A stretch of 64,000 nt of DNA. Source: Saccharopolyspora elongata. Lineage in GTDB: Bacteria > Actinomycetota > Actinomycetes > Mycobacteriales > Pseudonocardiaceae. A model generated the notes under the pieces. The model saw only the letters and a list, made by a program, of their open reading frames with translations, was not told where the DNA came from and made no database searches. The stretch is taken from assembly GCF_004348985.1 (NCBI RefSeq), contig NZ_SMKW01000039.1:24339-88338 (forward strand). The letters are read 5' to 3'. Of the stretch, positions 55,010 through 63,017 are shown piece by piece (positions within the stretch are counted from its first letter, which is position 1; every line of letters begins with the position of its first letter). The position numbers and the translations under genes were made by a program.

Positions 55010-56113
55010 TCAGCGGAGCTTGTTGAGGGTGGCGATCGTTTCGTCTAGCTCGGCGAGGAGGTCCGCCACCACGTCGGCGACCGGGCGGATCTTGTTCATC
55101 CGGCCGACGATCTGGCCCACCGGCATCGAGACCACGCCCGGATCGCCGGAGCGCATGATGCGCTGGTGGGCCTCGCTGACCAGGATGTTCTGCAGCGGCA
55201 TCGGCAACGGCTCGGGGGCGTCGTCGGCCGCCCACGAGTCCGTCCAGCGGGTCTTGAGCAGCCGGGCCGGTTTCCCGGTGTAGATCCGGGAGCGCACGGT
55301 GTCGCTGGAGCCCGCCGCCAGCAGCGCCTGCTGCGTCGCCGTGTTGCCCGGCATCTGCTGGTATTCGCTGGTCGTCAGCCAGTACGAGCCCAGCCACGCG
55401 CCGCCGGCGCCGAGCGCGAGCGCCGCCGCGATCTGCCGGCCGGACCCGATGCCCCCGGCCGCCAGCACCGGCGCCCGGTCGCCGACCGCGTCGACGATCT
55501 CCGGCACCAGCACCATCGTGGCGATCTCGCCGGTGTGCCCGCCCGCCTCGTGCCCTTGTGCCACGACGATGTCCACGCCGTTGTCGACGTGGCGACGGGC
55601 GTGCTCGGCCTTCCCGGCCAGCGCGGCGACCAGCACGTCGTGCTCGTGGGCCTGCCGGATGACGTCCACCGGCGGCGAGCCGAGGGCGTTGGCGATCAGC
55701 CGGATGGGATGCCGCAGCGCAACGTCCACATGGGACCGCGCGACCGAATGCAGCCAGCCGAGCACGCCGTCCGCCTGCTGCTCGCCATCGGCGAGCTCCG
55801 GCACGCCGAGGTCCGCCAGCGTCCGCTGCACGAACTCCAGGTGCTCCGGCGGGATCAGGGCCTGCAGGTCGACGGCCGCGCCCTCGGTGGGGATCTTCGC
55901 GGGCATCACGACGTCCACCCCGTAGGGCCTGCCGTCGGTGTTGTCGTCCATCCAGTCCAGCACGGCGTCCAGCTCGTCGGCGTCGTTGAACCGGACGCAG
56001 CCGAGCACGCCCAACCCACCAGCCCGGCTGATCGCGGCGGCGACGTGCTCGGAAGGCGTGAAGCCGACGATCGGATGCTCAATGCCCAGGGTGTCGCAAA
56101 TTCTCGTACGCAT
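55010..56113 (-). CDS. Nitronate monooxygenase-family FMN flavoprotein
   Basis: TIM-barrel FMN enzyme, 367 residues. The N-terminal beta strand (HPIVGFTPSEHVAAAISRAG), GGLGVLGCVRF, ALGSPPVDVIRQAHEHD, phosphate-binding AAGGIGSGRQIAAALALGAG and the GHEAGGHTGE active-site loop are visible. Related to NAD(P)H-dependent flavin oxidoreductases (e.g. Rv1533, and IpdC of steroid-ring breakdown in M. tuberculosis). It starts six bases after fadD19 ends, hence co-transcribed, so a steroid-acid or enoyl substrate is possible. Confidence 0.85.
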   Translation of the reverse strand: MRTRICDTLGIEHPIVGFTPSEHVAAAISRAGGLGVLGCVRFNDADELDAVLDWMDDNTDGRPYGVDVVMPAKIPTEGAAVDLQALIPPEHLEFVQRTLADLGVPELADGEQQADGVLGWLHSVARSHVDVALRHPIRLIANALGSPPVDVIRQAHEHDVLVAALAGKAEHARRHVDNGVDIVVAQGHEAGGHTGEIATMVLVPEIVDAVGDRAPVLAAGGIGSGRQIAAALALGAGGAWLGSYWLTTSEYQQMPGNTATQQALLAAGSSDTVRSRIYTGKPARLLKTRWTDSWAADDAPEPLPMPLQNILVSEAHQRIMRSGDPGVVSMPVGQIVGRMNKIRPVADVVADLLAELDETIATLNKLR

Positions 56114-56119
56114 TAATCC

Positions 56120-57763
56120 TCAGCTCGGTTCGGTGGCTGTCTCGCGGCGCGACGGCTTGCGCACGTCGGTCGGCTCGTGCGTCTCGGTGTGCCGCTTCGC
56201 CCAGGTGTAGTCGGGCTTTCCGCTGGGCGAGCGGGTGACCTGGTCCACCAGCCACAGGCTGCGCGGCACCTTGTAACCCGCGATCCACTCCCGGACGTGC
56301 GCGTCGAGATCCGCGAGCCCCGGCGTCGCGCCCGCCCTCGGCTGGACCACGGCCGCGACCCGCTGACCGAGCCGCTCGTCGGGCACCCCGACGACCAGCG
56401 CGTCGAACACGTCGGGATGCGACTTGAGCGCGGCCTCGACCTCCTCCGGGAAGACCTTCTCGCCGCCGGTGTTGATCGACACCGAGCCGCGTCCCAGCAT
56501 CGTCACGGTGCCGTCGTCCTCGATCCGCGCGTAGTCGCCCGGGACGACGTAGCGGGTGCCGTCGATCTCGACGAACACCGACCGCGACTTCTCCTCGTCC
56601 TTGTAGTAGCCCAGCGGCACGTGCCCGCTGCGCGCCAGCCACCCGATCTCGCCGGGATCCGCGAAGGTCCCGTCGTCCCTGATCACCGTTGTGTCGGCAT
56701 CGGCGTTGACCCGCGGGCCGCCGGTCTGCGCGCTGTCGCGCCCGATGACGCCGATGCCGCTGAACCCGGTCTCCGAGGAGCCGATCGAGTCGGTGATCAC
56801 CACGTTGGGCAGCGCGTCGAGGTACTGGCGCTGCACCGATGGCGAGAACAGCGCGGCGCTGCTGGAGATCGCCACCAGCGACGAGGCGTCGTAGCTGCCC
56901 TCGTGGAACGCCTCGATGAGCGGCCGGGCCATCGCATCGCCCACGATCGCCAGCACGTTGACGCGCTCCCGCTCGACCGCCCGCCACACCTCGTGCGCGT
57001 CGAACTGCGGCACGAAAACCACCGCGCTGCAGGCGAAGAGGTTACCGAAGCTGGCCCACTGGGCGGCGCCGTGGATGAACGGCGCGGCGGGCAGCCGGAT
57101 CAGGCCGCCGCTCTCGGCGCCGGCGCGGGCCTGCTGCCACTCGTCGCGCATCGCCTCGCCGGTCATGAAGTCGATGCCGCCGCCGAGCACCCGCCAGACG
57201 TCCTCGTGGCGCCACATCACGCCCTTCGGCATGCCCGTGGTGCCGCCGGTGTAGAGCAGGTAGAGGTCGTCGGCGCTGCGTGCCGGGAAGTCCCGCTCGT
57301 CGGACCGGCCGGCCAGCACCGACTCGTACTCGATGCCGCCGTACACCGCGTAGTCGGCGTCGCTGCCGTCCTCGATGACGAGAACCTCGTGCAGCTCCGG
57401 GAAATCCGGCCGGACCTTGGCCACGTTGTCGCTGTAGCGGCGCTCATGCACCAGGGCAGCGAGGTCGGCGTTGCCGAAGATGTAGCGCAGTTCGTTCGGC
57501 ACGTAGCGGAAGTTGATGTTGATGGGCACCGCGCGGATCTTGTAGGCCGCGAGCATGGTTTCCAGTGCCTCGATGGAATTCCGGGAGTAGACCCCGATGT
57601 GGGAGCCCGGCCCGAGGCCGCGGGCCGTGAAGTAGTGCGCGAGCCGGTTGGCCCGCCGGTCCAGCTGCGCGAAGGTCAGCCGCCGCTCGCCGCAGACCAC
57701 GGCGACGCGATCTGGCACCAGATCGACGGCGTGCTCGAAAAGATCTGCGATGTTGTATGCCAC
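56120..57763 (-). CDS. fadD19: Steroid-acid CoA ligase FadD19-like
   Basis: Acyl-CoA synthetase of 547 residues that, in mycobacteria and Rhodococcus, activates the C27/branched sterol side-chain acid. AMP-binding motif LYTGGTTGMPKGVMW, motif GSSETGFSG, YVVPGDYARIEDDG and C-terminal SPSGKPDYTWAK. GTG 57763 gives the family start VAYNIADLFEHAVD. Divergent from echA19 exactly as Rv3515c/Rv3516, with a KstR-like box 12 bases before its start, so expression is probably repressed by KstR. Confidence 0.92.
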   Translation of the reverse strand: MAYNIADLFEHAVDLVPDRVAVVCGERRLTFAQLDRRANRLAHYFTARGLGPGSHIGVYSRNSIEALETMLAAYKIRAVPININFRYVPNELRYIFGNADLAALVHERRYSDNVAKVRPDFPELHEVLVIEDGSDADYAVYGGIEYESVLAGRSDERDFPARSADDLYLLYTGGTTGMPKGVMWRHEDVWRVLGGGIDFMTGEAMRDEWQQARAGAESGGLIRLPAAPFIHGAAQWASFGNLFACSAVVFVPQFDAHEVWRAVERERVNVLAIVGDAMARPLIEAFHEGSYDASSLVAISSSAALFSPSVQRQYLDALPNVVITDSIGSSETGFSGIGVIGRDSAQTGGPRVNADADTTVIRDDGTFADPGEIGWLARSGHVPLGYYKDEEKSRSVFVEIDGTRYVVPGDYARIEDDGTVTMLGRGSVSINTGGEKVFPEEVEAALKSHPDVFDALVVGVPDERLGQRVAAVVQPRAGATPGLADLDAHVREWIAGYKVPRSLWLVDQVTRSPSGKPDYTWAKRHTETHEPTDVRKPSRRETATEPS

Positions 57764-57774
57764 CCCAGAGAAAG

Positions 57775-57788
57775 TAGAACGTGTTATC
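57775..57788. promoter_or_regulatory. KstR-like operator between fadD19 and echA19
   Basis: TAGAACGTGTTATC fits TNNAACNNGTTNNA except the last base. It lies 12-25 bases before the fadD19 GTG, and can serve the divergent echA19 as well. Confidence 0.75.
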
Positions 57789-57946
57789 GTTCTGGACAAG
57801 AACCCGAAAAGCCGAATCGATGTCACGTTCTGCAGCCGGGACACCCGTTCGCGGAGCGTGATCCGGCTTGCCGTCCGGCAGGTTCCTCCTGCGGCCGAAC
57901 GGGTGATCCGGCGAGCCGATTCCCAACACCGACCGGAAAGGTTCCC

Positions 57947-58750
57947 ATGACGTCGACAACCGAGGTCGTCGAGCAACCCCACTGCCTGGTCGAGCGGCGC
58001 GGCGCGGTGCTCGTGGTGACGATGAACCGGCCCGAGGTCCGCAACGCCCTGTCCGGGCCGATGCTGGAGATCATGCGGCAGGCCTGGGACGAGGTGGACG
58101 GCGACGACGACATCCGGGCGTGCGTGCTGACCGGCGCGGGCGGCGCGTTCTGCGCCGGCGCCGACCTGAAGGCGATGACGCAGTCGCATCCCGGCGACAC
58201 CGCCCGCGGCATGGACATGTCCGTGATCGAACCGCTGCTCAAGGGCCGGCGGCTGACCAAGCCGCTGATCGCGGCGGTGGAAGGGCCCGCGGTGGCGGGC
58301 GGCACGGAAATCCTGCAGGCCACCGACATCCGGGTGGCGGGCGAGAGCGCGCGGTTCGGGGTGTCGGAGGCGCGCTGGGGCCTGTTCCCGCTGGGTGGCT
58401 CGGCGGTCCGCCTGCCGCGCCAGATCCCGTACACGGTCGCGGCGGACATACTCCTGACCGGCAGGCACGTCTTCGCGCCCGAAGCCAAGGAACTGGGCCT
58501 GATCGGCCACGTCGTCCCGGACGGCCAGGCCCTCGACAAGGCCCTGGAACTGGCCGACCTCATCACCGCCAACGGCCCGCTCGCGGTGCAGGCCATCCTC
58601 CGCACGATGCGGGAAACCGAAGGCATGCCGGAGAACGAGGCGTTCCAGGTGGACGCCCGCCTGGGCATGGCGGTCTTCGGCAGCGAGGACGCCAAGGAAG
58701 GCCCGAGGGCCTTCGCGGAGAAGCGCAAGCCGAACTTCCGCGGCCGGTAG
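57947..58750 (+). CDS. echA19: Enoyl-CoA hydratase EchA19-like
   Basis: Crotonase-fold hydratase of 267 residues for the unsaturated sterol side-chain CoA. Oxyanion-hole segments GAGGAFCAGADLKAM and EGPAVAGGTEILQATDIRVA are visible; the catalytic glutamates lie in the GGTE and SEARWGLFP blocks. RBS GGAAAGG before ATG 57947. Divergent from fadD19. Its 3' side faces a convergent ligase gene across the structured intergenic region 58751-59171. Confidence 0.92.
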   Translation: MTSTTEVVEQPHCLVERRGAVLVVTMNRPEVRNALSGPMLEIMRQAWDEVDGDDDIRACVLTGAGGAFCAGADLKAMTQSHPGDTARGMDMSVIEPLLKGRRLTKPLIAAVEGPAVAGGTEILQATDIRVAGESARFGVSEARWGLFPLGGSAVRLPRQIPYTVAADILLTGRHVFAPEAKELGLIGHVVPDGQALDKALELADLITANGPLAVQAILRTMRETEGMPENEAFQVDARLGMAVFGSEDAKEGPRAFAEKRKPNFRGR

Positions 58751-58798
58751 CACCGAACCCGCGTCAAGTTTCAATGAGGTTTTTCCAACGTCGTTCTG

Positions 58799-58958
58799 CG
58801 TGGCGGTGCGGGTAGCGGAACCTCAGCGCCCGCCTGGCTGTGGGTGCCCTGACTTATGTATGCCAATACACGGCGTCAGGGCCGTCCTCGCCAGGCGAAC
58901 GCTGAGAACCCGCGGCGGTGCAGGTGCCGTAGGTGGGCTATGCGCCTGCGGCGCATGC
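58799..58958 (+). repeat. Covarying long-hairpin element, copy 2 (reads rightward)
   Basis: Homologue of 54823-54985 in opposite orientation. Stems: GCGGGT (58808-58813)/ACCCGC (58908-58913); CTCAGCGCCCGCCTGG/CCAGGCGAACGCTGAG (14 of 16 pairs); CCCTGAC/GTCAGGG; apical TGTAT/ATACA; and 3' hairpin ATGCGC (58940-58945)/GCGCAT (58951-58956). Pairs changed on both sides relative to copy 1, so the fold is conserved while sequence drifts. Sits between convergent echA19 and an acyl-CoA ligase gene. Confidence 0.85.
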
Positions 58959-58981
58959 GGCACCCCATCGACGTGCAGCTT

Positions 58982-59019
58982 TGCGGGCCGCGGCTGCGGG
59001 CCGCGGCTGCGGGCCGGCC
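58982..59019. repeat. 13-bp tandem repeat
   Basis: TGCGGGCCGCGGC is repeated twice without spacing (58982-58994, 58995-59007) and a third time partially (to 59019). GC-only, probably slippage-prone; lies between the hairpin element and the family B palindrome cluster. Confidence 0.7.
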
Positions 59020-59032
59020 AGGATGAAAAAGG

Positions 59033-59164
59033 CTCAATTGAAACTGGACCCCTTCGAAGGAACCCCAGTTTCAATTGAAACCTCTGTCCCGGGACACCAC
59101 CATGCCCAGTTTCAATTGAAACCTCCCGCCTGGAGACCGCCGGTCGAACGGCTTCAAATGAAAC
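59033..59164. repeat. Cluster of four TTTCAATTGAAA palindromes (family B)
   Basis: Copies at 59033-59047, 59068-59081, 59109-59122 and 59152-59164, centres 37-43 bases apart. Orientation alternates so that copies 1 and 2 (AATTGAAACTGG/CCAGTTTCAATT) and copies 3 and 4 (GCCCAGTTTC/GAAACTGGGGC) each form a larger hairpin. It lies immediately after a convergent pair of genes and may terminate both. Confidence 0.75.
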
Positions 59165-59171
59165 TGGGGCG

Positions 59172-60722
59172 TCAGATCGCCCGGTCGCGGTCGGTCCAGT
59201 AGGGATCCCGGAGCTTTCGCTTGTAGAGCTTTCCGTTGGGGTCCCGGGGAAGTTCCGCGACGAAGTCGATGCTGCGCGGGATCTTGAACTTAGCCAGCCG
59301 GTCCCGGGCGAAGGCGATGAGGTCCGCCGCCAGCTCCTCCCCCGGCTCGACGCCGTCGGCCGGCTGCACGACGGCCTTGACCTCTTCGCCCCAGTCCGCG
59401 TGCGGCACGCCGAACACCGCCACGTCCGCGACCTCCGGGTGCACCGACAGGGCGTTCTCGATCTCCGCCGGGTAGATGTTCACCCCACCCGAGATGATCA
59501 TGTCGCTCTTGCGGTCGCACAGGTACAGGTAGCCGTCCTCGTCGAGGTAGCCGACGTCGCCCATGGTGAACAGGTCGCCCACCCGCGCCTGCTTCGTCTT
59601 CTGCTCGTCCCGGTGGTACTCGAAGCTGGAGCCGCCCATCCGCATGTAGACGGTGCCGATCTCGCCGGCCGGCAGTTCCGCGCCGTCGTCGCCGAGCACC
59701 TTGACCGTCGAGCCCGGCCACGCCTTGCCGACCGAACCCGGCTTGTCCAGCCACTCCGTCGCGGTGATCGAGGTGCCGCCGCCCTCGGTCGCCGCGTAGT
59801 ACTCCACCACCACCGGGCCCCACCACTCCAGCATCGCCCTTTTGACCTCGGGCGGGCACGGTGCGGCCCCGTGGATCGCCGCGCGCAGCGACGAGACGTC
59901 GTGGCGCGCGCGGACTTCCGGTGGCAGCGCCAGCAGCCGGTGGAACTGGGTCGGCACCATGTGCGTGTGGGTGACGCGGTGCAGTTCGATCAGCCGCAAC
60001 ATCTCCGCCGGATCCCAGCGGTCCATCAGCACCGCCGTATGTCCGAATTGGACGGAGTGGCTGACGAAGTTGAGCACCGCGGTGTGGTACAGCGGCGAGC
60101 CGCACAGGTGCACGTGGTCGTCGAACGGCTGCAGGCCGAAGATGCCGAAGAACCACTTCGCCGCGGCCGGAACCTCGTCCGGGTCGGCCCCGGTCAGCGG
60201 GCGCCGAACGCCCTTGGGGCGACCGGTGGTGCCCGACGTGTACAGCATGGGCGAGCCCATCGTCCGCGCCTCCGGGCGCTTCGGTGGCTCCTGCGCGCCG
60301 AGCTCGGAAAGGGCCTGGAATCCGGGGATCTCGCCGACCGCGAAGCGGGCCGACGCGGGAAGCCCGCTGCGCGCGGCGGCATCCGCAGCCGTCTCGGCGA
60401 ACCGCTCGTGCGCCACGAAGGCCTTCGCCCCGCTGTCCTCGATCAGGTAGGCGACTTCGGCGCCGACGAGGTGCCAGTTCACCGTCACCGCGTACAGCCC
60501 GCATTGCAGCGCCGCGAAGTACGCGGCGAGCAGGTCTTCGCCGTTGGGCAGCATCAGCACGATGCTGTCACCGGCCTCGAGACCCATGCTCTGCAGGCCG
60601 CGTCCGTAGCGGTCCGCGGCGGCGGCGAGTTCGGCGTAGCCGACCGCCCTTCCGTCCGGTGCGATCACGGCCGTCCGGTTCGGTTGTTGCTCGGCGATCT
60701 TCCACAGCCCGATGTCGGACAC
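59172..60722 (-). CDS. Acyl-CoA ligase (AMP-forming), sterol-locus type
   Basis: 516-residue synthetase: LYTSGTTGRPKGVRRPLTG, YYAATEGGGTS, MGDVGYLDEDGYLYLCDRKSDMIISGGVNI and the C-terminal lysine region NGKLYKRKLRDPY. Similar to FadD4-like actinobacterial ligases; exact acid unknown. RBS AGGAG precedes the GTG start. A KstR-like box and a palindrome lie upstream, suggesting membership in the same regulon. Confidence 0.9.
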   Translation of the reverse strand: MSDIGLWKIAEQQPNRTAVIAPDGRAVGYAELAAAADRYGRGLQSMGLEAGDSIVLMLPNGEDLLAAYFAALQCGLYAVTVNWHLVGAEVAYLIEDSGAKAFVAHERFAETAADAAARSGLPASARFAVGEIPGFQALSELGAQEPPKRPEARTMGSPMLYTSGTTGRPKGVRRPLTGADPDEVPAAAKWFFGIFGLQPFDDHVHLCGSPLYHTAVLNFVSHSVQFGHTAVLMDRWDPAEMLRLIELHRVTHTHMVPTQFHRLLALPPEVRARHDVSSLRAAIHGAAPCPPEVKRAMLEWWGPVVVEYYAATEGGGTSITATEWLDKPGSVGKAWPGSTVKVLGDDGAELPAGEIGTVYMRMGGSSFEYHRDEQKTKQARVGDLFTMGDVGYLDEDGYLYLCDRKSDMIISGGVNIYPAEIENALSVHPEVADVAVFGVPHADWGEEVKAVVQPADGVEPGEELAADLIAFARDRLAKFKIPRSIDFVAELPRDPNGKLYKRKLRDPYWTDRDRAI

Positions 60723-60788
60723 GGCGGACTCCTGTCGACGATGACGCGGGAATCGGAGTACTGAGCAGGGCGCGACGGTGGGCGAGGA

Positions 60789-60834
60789 GTCGTGAGCGCT
60801 GAAGCCGGTTCTTACCGGACTCGGCGCTCACGAC
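60789..60834. repeat. Family C palindrome, copy 3 (best)
   Basis: GTCGTGAGCGC (60789-60799) and its partner GCGCTCACGAC (60824-60834) enclose core CCGGTTCTTACCGG. Same outer arms as family A, same core as the two copies at 47667-47761. Lies upstream of the ligase gene. Confidence 0.75.
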
Positions 60835-60864
60835 ACCGCACGCCGACCCGCGCGACCTACAAAC

Positions 60865-60878
60865 TAGAACCCGTTACA
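60865..60878. promoter_or_regulatory. KstR-like operator before the acyl-CoA ligase gene
   Basis: TAGAACCCGTTACA fits TNNAACNNGTTNNA at all fixed positions. It overlaps the stop of the monooxygenase gene and lies about 145 bases before the ligase start. Confidence 0.65.
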
Positions 60879-61923
60879 GATTTTCGGCAAGCCCCAGCGC
60901 GTCCGCGACGCCGCGCAGATGCCCGGTCTCGCGGCAGCCGACCAGCAACGTGTCCACCCCGGCCCGCTCCCACTCCCGCACCCGGCTGCGCACCGATTCG
61001 GCGTCGCCGATGATCGCGATGTCGTCGACCATCTCGTCCGGCACCGCCGCGACCGCCTCCTCGCGCCGCCCGGCCGCGAACAGCCGCTCCACGTCGTCGA
61101 CGGCGGATCCGTAGTCCATCCGCCGGAACAGCTCGGCGTGGAAGTTCATGCCCGGCGCGCCCATCCCGCCGATGTAGAGGGCCAGCGAGGGCTTCAGCCG
61201 CGCCCGCTCCGCCGCCGGGTCGTCGGTGACGACCACCTGGCAGCTGGCCGCGATCTCGAACTCCTCGCGGCTGCGGCGCGCGCCCGGCCTGGCGAATCCC
61301 TCGGCCAGCCAGTCCTCGTACGTCGCGGCGATGCGCGGCGAGTAGTACACCGCCAGCCACCCGTCGGCGATCTCGGCGGTCTGCGCGACGTTTCGCGGCC
61401 CCTCGGCACCCAGCCAGATCGGCAGGTCGGCGCGCAGCGGGTGGGTGATCGGGCGCAGCGGCTTGCCGAGGCCGAGCGAGCCGGGCCCGTCGTAGGGCAG
61501 CGGGTGGTGCGGGCCGGCGTTGCGCACCGGCGCCTCGCGGGCCAGCACCTGCCGCACGATCGAGACGTATTCCCGCGTCCTGGCAAGGGGTTTCGCGAAC
61601 GGCGTGCCGTACCAGCCTTCGACGACCTGCGGGCCGGACACGCCGAGCCCCAGCACGCAGCGCCCGCCGGAGAGGTGGTCCAGGGTCAGCGCGTGCATCG
61701 CGCACGAGGTCGGCGAGCGCGCGGAGAGCTGCGCGACCGAGGTGCCCAGCCGGACCCGGCTCGTCCGGGAGCCCCACCAGGCGAGCGGGGTGAACGCGTC
61801 CGATCCCCAGGACTCCGCCGCGAAGATCCCGTCGAATCCCGCGCGCTCGGCTTCGAGAACGAGTTCTTCCGCATTCGACGGCGGTTGTGCACCCCAGTAG
61901 CCGAGCTGCAGCCCTATCTTCAT
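60874..61923 (-). CDS. LLM-class F420-dependent oxidoreductase (Rv3520c-like)
   Basis: Luciferase-like TIM barrel of 349 residues. The start MKIGLQLGYWGAQPPSNAEE with GAGGAGG upstream (61923) is chosen over an extension to 62043. Blocks FAAESWGSDAFTPLAWWGSR, MHALTLDHLSGGRCVLGLGV and SGPQVVEGWYG are typical. Usually uses F420 with unusual substrates; the Rv3520c position in the KstR regulon suggests a sterol-related substrate. Divergent from the OB-fold protein. Confidence 0.9.
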   Translation of the reverse strand: MKIGLQLGYWGAQPPSNAEELVLEAERAGFDGIFAAESWGSDAFTPLAWWGSRTSRVRLGTSVAQLSARSPTSCAMHALTLDHLSGGRCVLGLGVSGPQVVEGWYGTPFAKPLARTREYVSIVRQVLAREAPVRNAGPHHPLPYDGPGSLGLGKPLRPITHPLRADLPIWLGAEGPRNVAQTAEIADGWLAVYYSPRIAATYEDWLAEGFARPGARRSREEFEIAASCQVVVTDDPAAERARLKPSLALYIGGMGAPGMNFHAELFRRMDYGSAVDDVERLFAAGRREEAVAAVPDEMVDDIAIIGDAESVRSRVREWERAGVDTLLVGCRETGHLRGVADALGLAENL

Positions 61924-61998
61924 CCGCGAACCTCCTCGTCCGGCGGCACTGCTGGCGAATCCTCCCGGGTCATCCTGCCCGGATATTGCCCCAAAATC

Positions 61999-62012
61999 GA
62001 GAACATGTTTCA
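61999..62012. promoter_or_regulatory. KstR-like operator in the divergent LLM/OB-fold promoter
   Basis: GAGAACATGTTTCA fits all fixed positions of TNNAACNNGTTNNA except the first. It ends ten bases before the OB-fold GTG, which has no ribosome-binding site, so operator and transcription start probably overlap. Confidence 0.7.
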
Positions 62013-62021
62013 CTTCAGTGC

Positions 62022-62999
62022 GTGACTGGGCTCCCGGAACCACTCAGCGCCCCTCTCGAAATCGGCTTCGACTACACCCGATCCCTGGGGCCGGTGCACG
62101 GCCGGTTCGCCACCGCCCTGCGCGATCGCCGGATCGTCGGAGTTCGCGGCAGCGACGGCCGGGTGCACGTGCCGCCGGTCGAGCACGACCCGGAAACCGC
62201 CGCCGTCCTCGACGAATTCGTGCCGGTCGGCACGCAGGGCACCGTAGTCAGCTGGACGTGGATGCCGGAGCCGATGGAGGGCCAGCCGCTCCAGCGCCCG
62301 TTCGCCTGGGCGTTCGTGCTGCTGGACGGGGCGGACACGCCGATGCTGCACGCCGTCGACGTGCCAACACCGGAGCAGATCAGCACCGGGATGCGCGTGC
62401 AGGTCCGCTGGGCCGAGGAACTCGGCAACGGCATCCGCGACATCGCCTGCTTCGAGCCGGCGCAAGACGTCGTGAGTGGTTCGGAGCGCCATGACGAGCC
62501 AAACCACTCACGACCCGAACCCGTCACCACGCTGACCTCCCCGGTGCACCTGCACTACCGGCACTCGGCGTCCCCCGAGGAGAGCCGGTACCTGCGCGGC
62601 CTCGCCGAAGGGCGGCTGCTCGGCCAGCGCTGCCCGGCGTGCGCGAAGGTCTACATCCCGCCGCGCGGCGCGTGCCCGACCGACGGGGTTCCCACCGAGG
62701 AAGAGGCCGAGCTCCCCGACACCGGGATCGTGACCACGTTCTGCATCGTCAACGTTCCCTTCCTGGGCCAGCGCATCAAGCCGCCGTACGTGTCCGCGTA
62801 CGTGCTGCTCGACGGCGCCGACATCGCGTTCCTGCACCTCGTGCTCGGCTGCGCGGCCGACGAGGTCCGGATGGGGATGCGGGTGCGCGCGGTGTGGAAA
62901 CCCCGCGAGGAGTGGGACCACACGCTGCAGAACATCGACCACTTCGAACCGACCGGCGAGCCCGATGCGCCGTTCGAGTCCTACGCCCAACACCTCTGA
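62022..62999 (+). CDS. Two-domain OB-fold/DUF35-type protein (Rv3521-like)
   Basis: 325-residue partner of lipid-transfer thiolases. Two similar domains in tandem: residues 1-148 (no zinc cysteines) and about 168-325, which has a zinc ribbon (QRCPACAKVYIPPRGACPTD). Each has the OB block (WAFVLLDGADTPMLHAVD; SAYVLLDGADIAFLHLVL) and a conserved RVxxVW/RW strand. The domains are joined by a linker (VVSGSERHDEPNHSRPEP) encoded by a palindrome. DUF35 proteins bind acyl-CoA/thiolase-like enzymes and here probably support the next gene. GTG 62022, likely leaderless. Confidence 0.88.
   Translation: MTGLPEPLSAPLEIGFDYTRSLGPVHGRFATALRDRRIVGVRGSDGRVHVPPVEHDPETAAVLDEFVPVGTQGTVVSWTWMPEPMEGQPLQRPFAWAFVLLDGADTPMLHAVDVPTPEQISTGMRVQVRWAEELGNGIRDIACFEPAQDVVSGSERHDEPNHSRPEPVTTLTSPVHLHYRHSASPEESRYLRGLAEGRLLGQRCPACAKVYIPPRGACPTDGVPTEEEAELPDTGIVTTFCIVNVPFLGQRIKPPYVSAYVLLDGADIAFLHLVLGCAADEVRMGMRVRAVWKPREEWDHTLQNIDHFEPTGEPDAPFESYAQHL
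62469..62514 (+). repeat. Family A palindrome inside a coding sequence
   Basis: GTCGTGAGTGGTT (62469-62481) pairs perfectly with AACCACTCACGAC (62502-62514). It keeps the reading frame and encodes the hydrophilic linker of the OB-fold protein, adding about 15 residues between the two domains. Confidence 0.85.
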
Positions 63000-63017
63000 A
63001 CCCTCCGGGAGTCCGCC

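Noticed and set aside
59033..59164. Regularly spaced repeats resembling a small CRISPR array
   Set aside because: The unit is a 14-bp palindrome in alternating orientation, spacers are unequal and short, and no cas genes are near. Paired hairpins explain it better.
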